Origin: JBDKGH01 sp039798265
GTDB lineage: Bacteria > Bacteroidota > Bacteroidia > Flavobacteriales_D > Sanyastnellaceae
Direction of reading: 5' to 3'
DNA length: 26,604 bases
NCBI GenBank assembly: GCA_039798265.1
Contig: JBDKGH010000007.1
Span: forward strand, 1-26,604
Within the stretch, counting starts at the first letter, position 1. Each line of letters begins with the position of its first letter. A model generated the notes under the pieces. It made no database searches. It was given only the letters and a program-made list of their open reading frames with translations, and was not told the origin of the DNA. This document shows, in pieces, positions 1 through 7,450 of this stretch. Position numbers and translations under genes: made by a program.

Positions 1-272
1 GTAATTACTTGACTCCAAATCGGAAGATTCGCCGTTTTTACAGCTCCCGATGGATCGAAATAAATCAAGTACGGAGTAGTATTCAAAACGGTAGTTACTT
101 CAAATTTCAAATCAGGACTAATCTTCTTTACATCCGCTATAAACTGTTTGGTAATCTCATTTCCATCATTCACTAAAGAAGTTGAATCAGTATAAACAAT
201 GAACCAATTTTTTTGAGTAAAAGAATTTGTACTTATAAAAAGCACCAAGACGAGAAGAATAGATTTTTTCAT
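1..272 (-). CDS. Secreted protein of unknown function, 5' part only
   Basis: The reading frame runs from an ATG at 272 down through the left window edge without a stop, giving the first 90 residues. The N-terminus (MKKSILLVLVLFISTNSFTQ) is a classical Sec signal peptide, probably cleaved after the FTQ region. The mature part (beginning roughly KNWFIVYTDSTSLVNDG) has alternating hydrophobic and polar stretches, ending in a YLIYFDPSGAVKT-like segment. I recognise no family motif. It faces away from the rest of the window and is separated from accC by a terminator and about 350 bases, so it is not part of the fatty-acid operon. The 3' end lies outside the window. The coding call rests on the open frame, the signal peptide and a good start codon. 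Confidence 0.75.
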   Translation of the reverse strand, partial: MKKSILLVLVLFISTNSFTQKNWFIVYTDSTSLVNDGNEITKQFIADVKKISPDLKFEVTTVLNTTPYLIYFDPSGAVKTANLPIWSQVI

Positions 273-431
273 TGCGGCGTTCAATTTTCAGGGAAAGATA
301 AGAGTAATTGATCTGACTCGTAGATGCATTCTTCAAGTCTGAAGGGATATACGAGTTATCCGCTCCCTTAGCTCAACCAGTTATTTGTTATTCACCAATA
401 TGTCCTATTAGCATATATGCGCAAATATTGA

Positions 432-467
432 AAGGACCTTATAGGTCTTAAGACCTATAAGGTCTTT
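432..467. repeat. 30-bp perfect palindrome with nested hairpins, REP-like
   Basis: Positions 435-464 form a perfect 30-base palindrome centred between 449 and 450 on CTTAAG. It extends to 432-467 with one G/T wobble pair. Each half is itself a small hairpin: GACCT-TAT-AGGTC on the left and GACCT-ATA-AGGTC on the right. It lies in a 349-bp gene-free stretch (273-621) in which I otherwise see only the accC terminator. A palindrome of this size with repeated internal arms resembles the REP-like palindromic units dispersed in bacterial genomes. That it is dispersed in this genome cannot be seen from one copy. It could also be a transcription-end hairpin or a protein-binding site. Confidence 0.7.
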
Positions 468-567
468 ACCTAAAAAAAATCGACATTTCCTAATTTTCCT
501 TATTCAGCCCCCCACGCCCATTCCAGCCACTTATGCATTCTGTGACACATATTCTTAACCTTTATGC

Positions 568-601
568 AAAAAAAAAGACCGCACATCTCTGTACGGTCTT
601 T
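568..601 (-). terminator. Rho-independent terminator of the fabH-accB-accC operon
   Basis: Read on the minus strand, the arms AAAGACCG and CGGTCTTT (594-601 and 574-581) pair. The stem continues with one T-G wobble and ACA/TGT around a GAGA loop, and is followed by a run of Ts (573-568). It begins about 20 bases beyond the accC stop codon, exactly where the operon should end. Confidence 0.85.
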
Positions 602-621
602 AAAATATCGTATTTCAAAAA

Positions 622-1956
622 TTACATTTCGAAATCTTCCAAGAACTTCGTAGTGAAGTTTCCTGAACGGAACTTTTCATCTTTCATCAATTTCTGATGG
701 AAAGGAATTGTTGTCTTGATGCCTTCGATGATGTACTCATCCAACGCGCGTTGCATCTTGGTAATGGCTTCCTCACGTGTTTGAGCCACAGTAATCAACT
801 TGGCAATCATCGAATCGTAATGCGGTGGAATGACATAACCAGCATAAGCATGCGTATCTATACGAACACCGTGTCCTCCTGGTGAGTGATAGGCTGTAAT
901 CTTGCCTGGTGATGGTGAGAAGTTCTTGTACGGATCTTCTGCATTGATGCGACACTGTATAGAGTGCATCTTTGGATAGTAGTTACGACCCGAAATTGGT
1001 TCTCCCGCAGCCAACTTGATTTGCTCTTTTACCAAATCGTAGTTGATTACTTCCTCTGTAATCGTATGCTCTACTTGGATACGTGTATTCATTTCCATGA
1101 AGTAGAAGTCACGGTTTTTATCTACCAAGAATTCTACCGTACCTACACCTTCATATCGAACAGCCTCAGCCGCTTTGATAGCAGCTTGACCCATTTTCTC
1201 GCGCAACTCATCGGTCATAAATGGCGATGGCGTTTCTTCTACGAGCTTTTGGTGACGACGTTGAATAGAACAGTCGCGTTCTGAAAGGTGACACGCTTTT
1301 CCATATTGGTCGCCGGCGATTTGAATTTCTATGTGACGAGGTTCTTCTACGAATTTCTCCATATAGATACCATCGTTACCAAATGCAGCTCCTGCTTCAC
1401 GACGTACTTTATCCCATCCGTCGATCAACTCTTCTTCGTCTTTACAAACGCGCATCCCCTTACCTCCACCACCAGCGGTAGCTTTCAGCATTACAGGATA
1501 CTTAATTTGTATAGCAATCTTTTTAGCGTGTTCGAGGTCCTCTAAAAGTCCATCGCTGCCAGGTATAGTAGGAACACCAGCGTCCTTCATGGTCTGCTTC
1601 GCTGACGACTTATCGCCCATAGCGTCGATCATTTCTGGTGATGCTCCGATAAATTTGATTCCGTTTTCTTTACACACTTTAGAGAAAGTAGCGTTTTCGG
1701 AAAGGAATCCATATCCAGGGTGAATAGCATCGGCGTTAGTAATTTCTGCAGCGGCGATGATATTCGGGATTTTCAAATAAGAATCCTTGCTCGGGGGAGG
1801 ACCGATACAAACGGCCTCATCCGCGAAGCGAACGTGGAGGCTATCGCGGTCAGCAGTCGAATAAACGGCTACGGTAGCGATCCCCATTTCTTTGCACGTG
1901 CGGATTACACGAAGGGCAATCTCGCCTCGGTTGGCAATGAGAATTTTTTTAAACAT
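622..1956 (-). CDS. accC: Acetyl-CoA carboxylase, biotin carboxylase subunit
   Basis: This 444-residue cytosolic enzyme carboxylates the biotin carried by AccB, using ATP and bicarbonate, in the first committed step of fatty acid synthesis. It has the N-terminal biotin carboxylase fold (FKKILIANRGEIALRVIR), the glycine-rich ATP-grasp loop GGGGKGMR (162-169), the QRRHQKLVEETPSP segment containing Lys238, and the EMNTRIQVEH motif containing Glu288, Asn290 and Arg292. These match the numbering of the E. coli active-site residues. Length is normal for a stand-alone AccC, and it carries no fused biotinyl domain. One small variation is HTITEEV in place of the usual HPVTEM. It is the last gene of a minus-strand unit, 53 bases after accB, and ends just before a clear terminator. 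The start is ATG. Confidence 0.97.
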   Translation of the reverse strand: MFKKILIANRGEIALRVIRTCKEMGIATVAVYSTADRDSLHVRFADEAVCIGPPPSKDSYLKIPNIIAAAEITNADAIHPGYGFLSENATFSKVCKENGIKFIGASPEMIDAMGDKSSAKQTMKDAGVPTIPGSDGLLEDLEHAKKIAIQIKYPVMLKATAGGGGKGMRVCKDEEELIDGWDKVRREAGAAFGNDGIYMEKFVEEPRHIEIQIAGDQYGKACHLSERDCSIQRRHQKLVEETPSPFMTDELREKMGQAAIKAAEAVRYEGVGTVEFLVDKNRDFYFMEMNTRIQVEHTITEEVINYDLVKEQIKLAAGEPISGRNYYPKMHSIQCRINAEDPYKNFSPSPGKITAYHSPGGHGVRIDTHAYAGYVIPPHYDSMIAKLITVAQTREEAITKMQRALDEYIIEGIKTTIPFHQKLMKDEKFRSGNFTTKFLEDFEM

Positions 1957-2009
1957 AGTTCCTGAAGATTTAGTGAACGGCCTTAATAATGGATGTCAAC
2001 TGCATCAAC

Positions 2010-2501
2010 TTATGCAGGCTCTACCAAGAATAAAGGCTGATCGTATTCAACAGGAGTGCTATCATTTACCAAAACTTTCACGATCGTACCAGATACCTCT
2101 GATTCAATTTCGTTGAAAAGCTTCATGGCTTCGATGATACAAACTTTGTCACCTGTTTTGATGGTTTGGCCAACTTCTATAAATGCTGGCTTATCAGGTG
2201 ATGAAGAGCGATAGAAAGTACCAATCATTGGGCTCTTGATTTCAATCAAGTTGCCTTTTGACTCAGCCGCAGGAGCTGCTGCTGGAGCTGCAGGAGCTGG
2301 AGCAGCAGCAACTGGTGCTGGTGCCGCCACTGGCATAGCTACTGCTGGAGCAGCTACTTGTATCATTTCACCTGCTCTTCCTTTGCGCTCTGGCTCGTGG
2401 GTTTTGATGGTGATTTTGAATTCTTTCTGCTCGATTTCAACTTCACTTACCCCGCTTTTCGCCACGAACTTGATGAGATCTTGGATCTGTGTAATGTTCA
2501 T
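2010..2501 (-). CDS. accB: Acetyl-CoA carboxylase, biotin carboxyl carrier protein
   Basis: This 163-residue carrier holds the biotin that AccC carboxylates and the carboxyltransferase unloads. The N-terminal helix-rich segment (1-40) is followed by a long flexible linker of Ala, Pro and Val (about 49-79), then the biotinyl domain (about 82-162). The biotinylation motif is EAMKLFNEI with Lys127 as the attachment site. The form with LFNEI rather than LMNEI is common in Bacteroidota. It lies between fabH (63-base gap) and accC (53-base gap) on the same strand, so AccB and AccC are probably made from one transcript. The elongation factor P gene that often sits next to accB is not here. The start is ATG. 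Confidence 0.96.
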   Translation of the reverse strand: MNITQIQDLIKFVAKSGVSEVEIEQKEFKITIKTHEPERKGRAGEMIQVAAPAVAMPVAAPAPVAAAPAPAAPAAAPAAESKGNLIEIKSPMIGTFYRSSSPDKPAFIEVGQTIKTGDKVCIIEAMKLFNEIESEVSGTIVKVLVNDSTPVEYDQPLFLVEPA

Positions 2502-2564
2502 AGGTGATTTTGTTTTCTCTGGTTAATTGGTTTGGTCAAATATAACAGTTTTGCTCACTTCTGG

Positions 2565-3563
2565 TTATTTACCATCGTAAGCCCACTTTACGTAAACAGC
2601 CCCCCAAGTGAATCCCCCTCCGAAAGCAGATAATATGATATTATCGCCTTTCTTCAATTGGCTCTCCCAATCATGCAAACACAACGGAATAGTTGCGGCT
2701 GTGGTGTTGCCATAACGCTGAATATTGATCATTACCTTATCATTGCCTACTCCCATGCGGCGAGCAGTAGCATCGATAATGCGCAAATTGGCTTGGTGAG
2801 GCACCAACCACGCCACATCATCGGCGGTAAGGTTATTTTTTTCCATGATTTCTGCTGATACATCAGCCATTCCTACCACCGCAGCTTTAAATACAGGCTG
2901 ACCATCTTGGAACACATAGTGCTCGCGTGCAGCCACAGTTTCAGCTGAAGCTGGCTTCACTGATCCACCGGCCTTTTGATGCAAATAAATGCGGCCATGG
3001 CCATCTGATCGAAGAATGCTATCCATAATACCCATCTCTTCTGTGGTTGGCTCAAGCATTACTGCTCCTGCTCCATCACCGAAAATAACACAGGTACTTC
3101 GGTCAGTATAATCAACAATAGACGACATCTTGTCCGCGCCTACTACCACCACACGCTTGTGCTTGCCTGATTGAATAAATTGGCTAGCGGTAGCTAGGGC
3201 AAATAGGAAACCAGAACAAGCCGCATTGATGTCAAATCCCCACGCATTCTTTGCGCCGATCTTATCACAAATAATATTAGCAGTAGCTGGAAACTGATGG
3301 TCAGCGGTAACTGTTGCACAAATCAACAAATCAATGTCGTTTGGCTCCAATCCTCGCTTGGCAAGCAATCCCTTTACGGCTTCAGCACCCATGTCGCTGG
3401 TACCTTTGCCTTCTCCTTTCAAAATGTGACGGGTTTCTATTCCTGTTCGGGTACGAATCCACTCATCGGTGGTATCTACCATCTTTTCGAGATCCTGATT
3501 AGTCAGAAGATCTTCGGGCACGTAGCCGTGAACAGCGGTGATTGCAGCTCTGATTTGGCTCAT
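2565..3563 (-). CDS. fabH: Beta-ketoacyl-ACP synthase III
   Basis: This 332-residue condensing enzyme joins an acyl-CoA primer to malonyl-ACP, starting each fatty acid chain. The catalytic triad is visible: Cys116 in DINAACSGFLFALA, His256 in VPHQANLRI, and Asn286 in RYGNTTAATIP. Family hallmarks TTDEWIRTRTGIETRH near the N-terminus and FGDGAGAVML near 161-170 are present, and the length is typical. I chose ATG at 3563; a TTG one codon upstream (3566) is open but gives no family-conserved sequence. It heads the fabH-accB-accC unit and is separated from the upstream rpmF by a terminator. In many bacteria plsX lies directly before fabH, but the 198 bases between rpmF and fabH cannot hold it. 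Confidence 0.96.
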   Translation of the reverse strand: MSQIRAAITAVHGYVPEDLLTNQDLEKMVDTTDEWIRTRTGIETRHILKGEGKGTSDMGAEAVKGLLAKRGLEPNDIDLLICATVTADHQFPATANIICDKIGAKNAWGFDINAACSGFLFALATASQFIQSGKHKRVVVVGADKMSSIVDYTDRSTCVIFGDGAGAVMLEPTTEEMGIMDSILRSDGHGRIYLHQKAGGSVKPASAETVAAREHYVFQDGQPVFKAAVVGMADVSAEIMEKNNLTADDVAWLVPHQANLRIIDATARRMGVGNDKVMINIQRYGNTTAATIPLCLHDWESQLKKGDNIILSAFGGGFTWGAVYVKWAYDGK

Positions 3564-3649
3564 CAATTATACTTTTAATGTAACGCGGGCGCTAATGTAA
3601 GGTGAAACATTCGGGCGTAGATCAAAAAACCACCTTCTAACATCAAGAA

Positions 3650-3666
3650 TGTGTAGAAAATACACA
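3650..3666. promoter_or_regulatory. Small dyad upstream of fabH
   Basis: TGTGTA and TACACA flank a GAAAA spacer in the fabH upstream region, about 87 bases before the start codon. It could be an operator or an RNA hairpin of the fabH transcript. Arms of six bases in AT-rich DNA can occur by chance, so this is a weak call. Confidence 0.25.
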
Positions 3667-3690
3667 CTATTCTTTACTCACACCCATAAG

Positions 3691-3723
3691 CAGAAAAGCC
3701 CCGTCAAATTGATTGACGGAGCT
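3691..3723 (-). terminator. Terminator after rpmF
   Basis: On the minus strand the stem AGC-T-CCGTCAA pairs with TTGACGG-G-GCT (one T-G wobble), around a five-base loop, followed by TTTTCTG. It starts about 40 bases beyond the rpmF stop. It would separate DUF177-rpmF transcription from fabH-accB-accC. The short T-run suggests read-through is possible. Confidence 0.7.
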
Positions 3724-3761
3724 CTGTATATTTTTCTAGAAGCTAGGAAAGAAGTAGAAGC

Positions 3762-3956
3762 TTATGCTTCAGCTCCTTCTTTCTCCATTACCACTTTACC
3801 TTTATAGTAAAGTTTTCCTTCATGCCAGTGAGCGCGGTGAAACATGTGTGGTTGACCTGTAGTAGGGCAAGTAGACACGTTTGGAGCCTCAATTTTGTAG
3901 TGAGTCCTACGCTTCGCTTGGCGGGTTTGCGAAATTCGGTGTTTAGGATGTGCCAT
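3762..3956 (-). CDS. rpmF: 50S ribosomal protein L32, zinc-free type
   Basis: This 64-residue protein of the large ribosomal subunit has the conserved basic N-terminus MAHPKHRISQTRQAKRRTHY. Most L32 proteins carry two Cys pairs binding zinc. Here only one cysteine remains (CPTTGQPH), and the other positions are His or other residues (FHRAHWHEGKLYYKG). It therefore belongs to the zinc-independent form, which I believe is common in flavobacteria. The C-terminus is acidic (EKEGAEA). It follows the DUF177 gene by 21 bases and is followed by a terminator, so the two are probably cotranscribed, as in most bacteria. The start is ATG. Confidence 0.95.
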   Translation of the reverse strand: MAHPKHRISQTRQAKRRTHYKIEAPNVSTCPTTGQPHMFHRAHWHEGKLYYKGKVVMEKEGAEA

Positions 3957-3977
3957 CGTTGTAGGTTTATAGCGTTG

Positions 3978-4526
3978 TTATTCTTCTTCTTCGTAAAAAT
4001 CGTCTTCCGACGGTTCGTTTTCTTCAATCGTCATGTTCTTCAAAGCAATCCAGTTCGAATCAGAATTCTCGCTTACACGGTATTTTTCTAACTCTTTCAA
4101 CACCTCTTGATTACAGTCTGCCGGATTAGCATGTGCCCTGCGGGCGGGCATGCTCAAATGGCAATACTCATAAAGATACTGACTGATGTCAATCTCGTGC
4201 TCCGCAGGACCGAGGATAAGAACCTCTTCGTCCGTGCTGCCCGTTTCTAATCCAAATTTCACTATTAGTCGGTAAGTACCTGTTAGTGCCTGGTCGATGG
4301 GTTCACCGCACGAGTCACAGTCGGCAGATACCGTACCTTCTAAATGAAAGTCGAGTATCATCATAGAAGCCTGCTTCTCCAGCTCAAGCTTGACCTGGAT
4401 ATTGCACTCTTCTATTTCAGAGTGTGGAAATGCTTCAAAGAACGCTTTCCCCAGTGTGAAATCGTAGAGATGTTTTCCTACCTTCAATCCCAAAAAGGGA
4501 AGGTTATATTCCTTCAACTTCTTCAC
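3978..4526 (-). CDS. YceD/DUF177 family protein
   Basis: This is the DUF177 (YceD) protein that precedes rpmF in most bacteria; in some organisms the family is linked to 23S rRNA or ribosome assembly. The conserved start VKKLKEYNLPFLGLK, a central SADCDSCGEPI with a CxxC pair, and an acidic tail (EENEPSEDDFYEEEE) are visible. The frame is open from an ATG at 4601, but I prefer a GTG at 4524-4526, giving 182 residues. Homologous sequence begins at VKKLKEY, and a Bacteroidota promoter lies inside the longer version at 4547-4577, so the first 25 codons would not be in the main transcript. rpmF follows 21 bases downstream. The exact molecular role is not settled for this family. Confidence 0.85.
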   Translation of the reverse strand: MKKLKEYNLPFLGLKVGKHLYDFTLGKAFFEAFPHSEIEECNIQVKLELEKQASMMILDFHLEGTVSADCDSCGEPIDQALTGTYRLIVKFGLETGSTDEEVLILGPAEHEIDISQYLYEYCHLSMPARRAHANPADCNQEVLKELEKYRVSENSDSNWIALKNMTIEENEPSEDDFYEEEE

Positions 4527-4546
4527 ACTTGATTTTTTTGGGACGG

Positions 4547-4577
4547 CAAAGATAGGGAGACTTTCGTTATTAACAAG
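4547..4577 (-). promoter_or_regulatory. Bacteroidota-type promoter for DUF177-rpmF
   Basis: On the minus strand, CTTG (4577-4574) is followed by exactly 19 bases and then TATCTTTG (4554-4547). This matches the primary sigma factor consensus described for Bacteroidota, a TTG-type -33 element and a TAnnTTTG -7 element. Transcription would start just downstream, leaving a leader of about 15 bases before the GTG at 4526. This supports the short form of the DUF177 protein. Confidence 0.7.
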
Positions 4578-4711
4578 CACACCTTTGTTCAAAAGTAGCA
4601 TTTTTTCTTATTTCAACGTTCAAAAGCCTATTCTTGTGCGTTTTCCATTATACTTGTAGTTGGCTTGATGATTGTATAGACCGCACATCTAATCAAAAGC
4701 GATTAACTCAA

Positions 4712-5095
4712 ATGAAACACTGGTTTTTCAGCATTATAACCCTCCTCGTCTTCAGTTCAACCGCTGTAGCTCAGGGAGATATAACCCCGAAAGTAAGCGA
4801 CGCCCTAAAACGTGGCGACGCCGCTTCATTGGCCTCTTTCTTTATGCCACAGATCGATCTCACCCTCAATGGTGAGGACGGGAGCTATTCGGCAGCTGAA
4901 GCTCAAAAAATATTAGCCGCCTTTTTTAGCCAAAACACCCCGCAGGCGTTTACGGTAAAACACCAAGGCACTTCCAAACTCGACGACCAATACCGAATTG
5001 GTGACTTAAATACCGCCAAAGGAGTATTCCGAGTTACCTTCTTTATGAAAAAATCAGGTAGCTCAATGCAGATTAAACAAATCAAAATTGAATAA
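4712..5095 (+). CDS. Secreted DUF4783 protein
   Basis: This 127-residue protein has a signal peptide (MKHWFFSIITLLVFSSTAVA, cleaved near VAQ) and a mature part of about 105 residues. It fits the DUF4783 family: a leading amphipathic helix (VSDALKRGDAASLASFF), a central LTLNGEDGSYSAAEAQKIL, then GTSKLDDQYRIGDL and a C-terminal FFMKKSG-KIKQIKIE strand region, which suggests an NTF2-like cone fold. The frame is open from 4634, but the ATG at 4712 is the one followed by a signal peptide, and the earlier 26 residues look non-coding. The family often sits beside nadC in flavobacteria, as here, but a strong terminator separates the two. Its biological role is unknown. Confidence 0.85.
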   Translation: MKHWFFSIITLLVFSSTAVAQGDITPKVSDALKRGDAASLASFFMPQIDLTLNGEDGSYSAAEAQKILAAFFSQNTPQAFTVKHQGTSKLDDQYRIGDLNTAKGVFRVTFFMKKSGSSMQIKQIKIE

Positions 5096-5119
5096 TCCTA
5101 CATTTGCAACCGCAAGCTT

Positions 5120-5150
5120 AGCCCACCTCACCTTGAGTTGGGCTTTTTTA
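5120..5150 (+). terminator. Strong terminator after DUF4783 gene
   Basis: AGCCCA-C-CTCA pairs with TGAG-T-TGGGCT around a three-base CCT loop, with a single C/T internal mismatch, and is followed by TTTTTTA. It lies 25 bases after the stop codon and 30 bases before nadC. Confidence 0.9.
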
Positions 5151-5178
5151 TCGGATTTGCGATCCATATTCGTAGCTC

Positions 5179-6021
5179 ATGAACTTTGACTTAGACGATT
5201 TTATTCGACGTGCTTTAGCCGAAGATATCGGCGATGGCGATCACACCACATTAAGCACCATTCCCGCCTCCGCCCGAGGTAAAGCCCGCCTTTTGGTAAA
5301 AGAAAAGGGTATTCTTGCCGGCGCAGACATCGCTCGACGCGTGTTTGAACTGGTAGATGACTCCTTGAGCTTTACACCCGTGCTCAGTGATGGAACTCCC
5401 ATCAACCCTGGCGATATCGCTTTCTATATTGAAGGTTCTTCGCGCAGCATTACCATCGGCGAACGACTTGCCCTCAATATTATGCAGCGAATGAGTGGTA
5501 TTGCCACTAAAACGCACTTCATTCAATCCTTAATGGCCGGCACCCACTGCAAACTTCTCGATACCCGTAAAACCACTCCTGGTTTTCGCTACTTCGAAAA
5601 GTTGGCTGTAAAAATTGGCGGAGGAGAAAATCATCGATTCGGATTGTACGATATGATATTGGTAAAAGATAATCACATCGACTATGCAGGAGGAATTCCT
5701 CAGGCCTTGCAACAAATAAAAAGTTACCTAGCTGATCAAGGAAAAAACCTCAAAGTAGAAGTGGAAGCTCGCAATATCGATGAGGTAAAATTGATTCTAG
5801 AGCAAAATATTGCCTTCCGTATTTTGTTAGATAATTTTACCCCCGATCAAATTCGTGAAGCTGTCGTCTTCATCAACGGTCGAGTAGAAACTGAAGCGTC
5901 CGGAGGAATCGACGAAAAAACAGTTCGCGATTACGCTCTCGCAGGAGTGGATTATATTTCTATGGGAGCACTAACGCATCAAATAGAAAGCCTTGACCTT
6001 AGTTTAAAGGCAATGAAATAA
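5179..6021 (+). CDS. nadC: Nicotinate-nucleotide pyrophosphorylase (carboxylating)
   Basis: This 280-residue enzyme converts quinolinate and PRPP to nicotinate mononucleotide, CO2 and pyrophosphate in de novo NAD synthesis. Clear family motifs are ALAEDIGDGDHTT near the N-terminus, ERLALNIMQRMSGIAT, the substrate-binding LLDTRKTTPGFR, KLAVKIGGGENHRFGLYDMI, ILVKDNHI, and the C-terminal EASGGI and VDYISMGALTH barrel strands. Length is typical. It starts at an ATG 30 bases after a terminator and is the first gene of a likely operon with yihY (15-base gap) and DUF2147. The nadA and nadB partners are not in the window. Confidence 0.97.
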   Translation: MNFDLDDFIRRALAEDIGDGDHTTLSTIPASARGKARLLVKEKGILAGADIARRVFELVDDSLSFTPVLSDGTPINPGDIAFYIEGSSRSITIGERLALNIMQRMSGIATKTHFIQSLMAGTHCKLLDTRKTTPGFRYFEKLAVKIGGGENHRFGLYDMILVKDNHIDYAGGIPQALQQIKSYLADQGKNLKVEVEARNIDEVKLILEQNIAFRILLDNFTPDQIREAVVFINGRVETEASGGIDEKTVRDYALAGVDYISMGALTHQIESLDLSLKAMK

Positions 6022-6036
6022 GGAAGTAGTGCATCT

Positions 6037-7044
6037 ATGGCGCCTAAATGGAAACGTATAATCTTAAAAATTGGGTGGGTTAACAAACTCATCGCTTTTT
6101 TGAAAACAGTGAAGCCCCCCGGATTTCAAGGGCTCTCACTGTGGTATGTTTCTACTTTTATGTGGGTCGCTATCAATAAAGGTTCGATACCTACCCGAGC
6201 AGCTGCTATCTCCTTCCGACTATTCCTGGCTTTTTTTCCAGGAATCATTATGCTGCTTTCTCTTATTCCGTATATCCCTGTACCCAACTTTCAAGATCAA
6301 CTCTTCGATGGCATTGCGGAGTTCTTCCCGGGCGATACCTTTTCTCTTTTTGAATCCACGTTAGATGACTTGATTAAAAAGAAACACAATACGCTTCTTT
6401 CTATCGGTTTTATCTTAGTGATCTACTACGCTTCCAATAGCATTAACGCCATATTACTTGGGTTCAACGCTAGCCATTTGCGCGATGATAAAGACAATCC
6501 CATTCTCATTCGTGTGGCAAGTATCGTGTTGATCTTCGTTTTAGGGATCATCATGATATTGGCCATTATGATGAACGTATTCAGCGGAGTGGCTTTCGAC
6601 TATCTGCATAAAATAGGGGTAATCGGTGATCGCGGATATATTCCCATACTCGATGTAGTCAAGTACATTATTACTCTATTCTTAATTTATTCCATCATCA
6701 CTATTTTATACAATGTAGGCATGGGGGCTCGCCGCAGAAGACGCTGGCGGTTTTTTAATGCAGGAGCAACACTCGCCACACTGGCTTTTGTAATAGCCTC
6801 TATTGGCTTTGCCTACTTCATCAACAACTTCGCTAATTTCAACAAGCTATACGGCTCACTCGGAACCTTAATGGTATTGCTCATTTGGTTAAACTTTAAC
6901 TGCACTTTGTTGTTAATAGGCTTTGAACTTAATGTGAGCATTCGACACGCCCACAAAAATTTACCAAAAGAAAAACCAACGCCACCTCCCGTAGTAGTGG
7001 CCCGCAACACGTTTAAGCATGAAAATTCAAATCCTTCTTCTTAG
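6037..7044 (+). CDS. YihY/BrkB family inner-membrane protein
   Basis: This 335-residue integral membrane protein belongs to the YihY family, once misnamed ribonuclease BN. The family hallmark RAAAISFRLFLAFFPGIIMLLSLIPYI near the N-terminus holds the first long membrane segment. Further segments are at LLSIGFILVIYYASNSINAILLGF, ASIVLIFVLGIIMILAIMM, YIITLFLIYSIITILYNV, GATLATLAFVIASIGFAYFI and GTLMVLLIWLNFNCTLLLIGFE, giving about six helices. The tail after ELNVSIRHAHK is cytosolic and Pro-rich. A GGAAG sequence sits about 10 bases before the ATG. It overlaps the start of the DUF2147 gene by 26 bases, so the two are probably translationally coupled. Function is unknown; a transport role is often proposed for the family but not shown here. 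Confidence 0.93.
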   Translation: MAPKWKRIILKIGWVNKLIAFLKTVKPPGFQGLSLWYVSTFMWVAINKGSIPTRAAAISFRLFLAFFPGIIMLLSLIPYIPVPNFQDQLFDGIAEFFPGDTFSLFESTLDDLIKKKHNTLLSIGFILVIYYASNSINAILLGFNASHLRDDKDNPILIRVASIVLIFVLGIIMILAIMMNVFSGVAFDYLHKIGVIGDRGYIPILDVVKYIITLFLIYSIITILYNVGMGARRRRRWRFFNAGATLATLAFVIASIGFAYFINNFANFNKLYGSLGTLMVLLIWLNFNCTLLLIGFELNVSIRHAHKNLPKEKPTPPPVVVARNTFKHENSNPSS

Positions 7045-7450
7045 CCTTGTCGCATTTGCACAATCGCTTACGGCCCAAAGCGTAGTAGGCCGCTGGAAAA
7101 CCATTGACGATGAAACCGGTAAAGCTCGTTCGATCGTAGAAATTTCTGTGAAAAATGGCGTGCTTACTGGCAAAATTGTCCAGCTCTTCCGTGAACCGAA
7201 TGAAGAACAAGATCCCTACTGCAAACTTTGTCCAGATGATAGAAAAGACAAACGCGTAGTGGGTATGGAAATCATCCGTGGAATGAAACAAGATGACAAC
7301 GAATGGACTGATGGCACCATTCTAGACCCGAAAAAAGGCAGTATATACGACTGTACACTTTGGGTTGATGAATCGGATAGCAACAAACTACAGGTGCGCG
7401 GTTATTGGGGATTCTTCTTCCGCACGCAAACGTGGGTTAGAGTGAAGTAA
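7019..7450 (+). CDS. Secreted DUF2147 protein
   Basis: This 143-residue protein carries a signal peptide (MKIQILLLSLVAFAQSLTAQ) and then the DUF2147 pattern: VVGRWKTIDDETGKARSIVEI, a CKLCPDD motif with two cysteines, RVVGMEIIRGM, GTILDPKKGSIYDC, LQVRGYWGFFFRTQTWVRV at the end. The fold in this family is predicted to be a small beta-barrel in the periplasm. It starts inside the last 26 bases of yihY in another frame, and its 3' end overlaps the end of the opposite-strand glycosyltransferase by 14 bases. Its role is unknown. The match to the family is strong across the whole length, so the start and stop are secure. Confidence 0.92.
   Translation: MKIQILLLSLVAFAQSLTAQSVVGRWKTIDDETGKARSIVEISVKNGVLTGKIVQLFREPNEEQDPYCKLCPDDRKDKRVVGMEIIRGMKQDDNEWTDGTILDPKKGSIYDCTLWVDESDSNKLQVRGYWGFFFRTQTWVRVK

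Noticed and set aside
964..1545. Plus-strand open frames opposite accC
   Set aside because: Both are antisense to conserved accC motifs and have no recognisable product.
3564..3566. TTG start one codon upstream of the fabH ATG
   Set aside because: ATG at 3563 is a better start codon and the extra residue adds nothing conserved. The same reasoning rejects TTG at 8750 (glycosyltransferase) and TTG at 20571 (YkgJ), and GTG at 11497 (AddB-like).
3580..3640. TTTTTTG and TACATTAG as a fabH promoter on the minus strand
   Set aside because: The -7 element has one mismatch and the spacer is 23 bases, longer than the usual 19-21, so support is too weak to list.
4527..4601. ATG at 4601 as the start of the DUF177 protein
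   Set aside because: The first 25 codons do not look like the family and contain a near-consensus promoter; the GTG at 4526 fits better.
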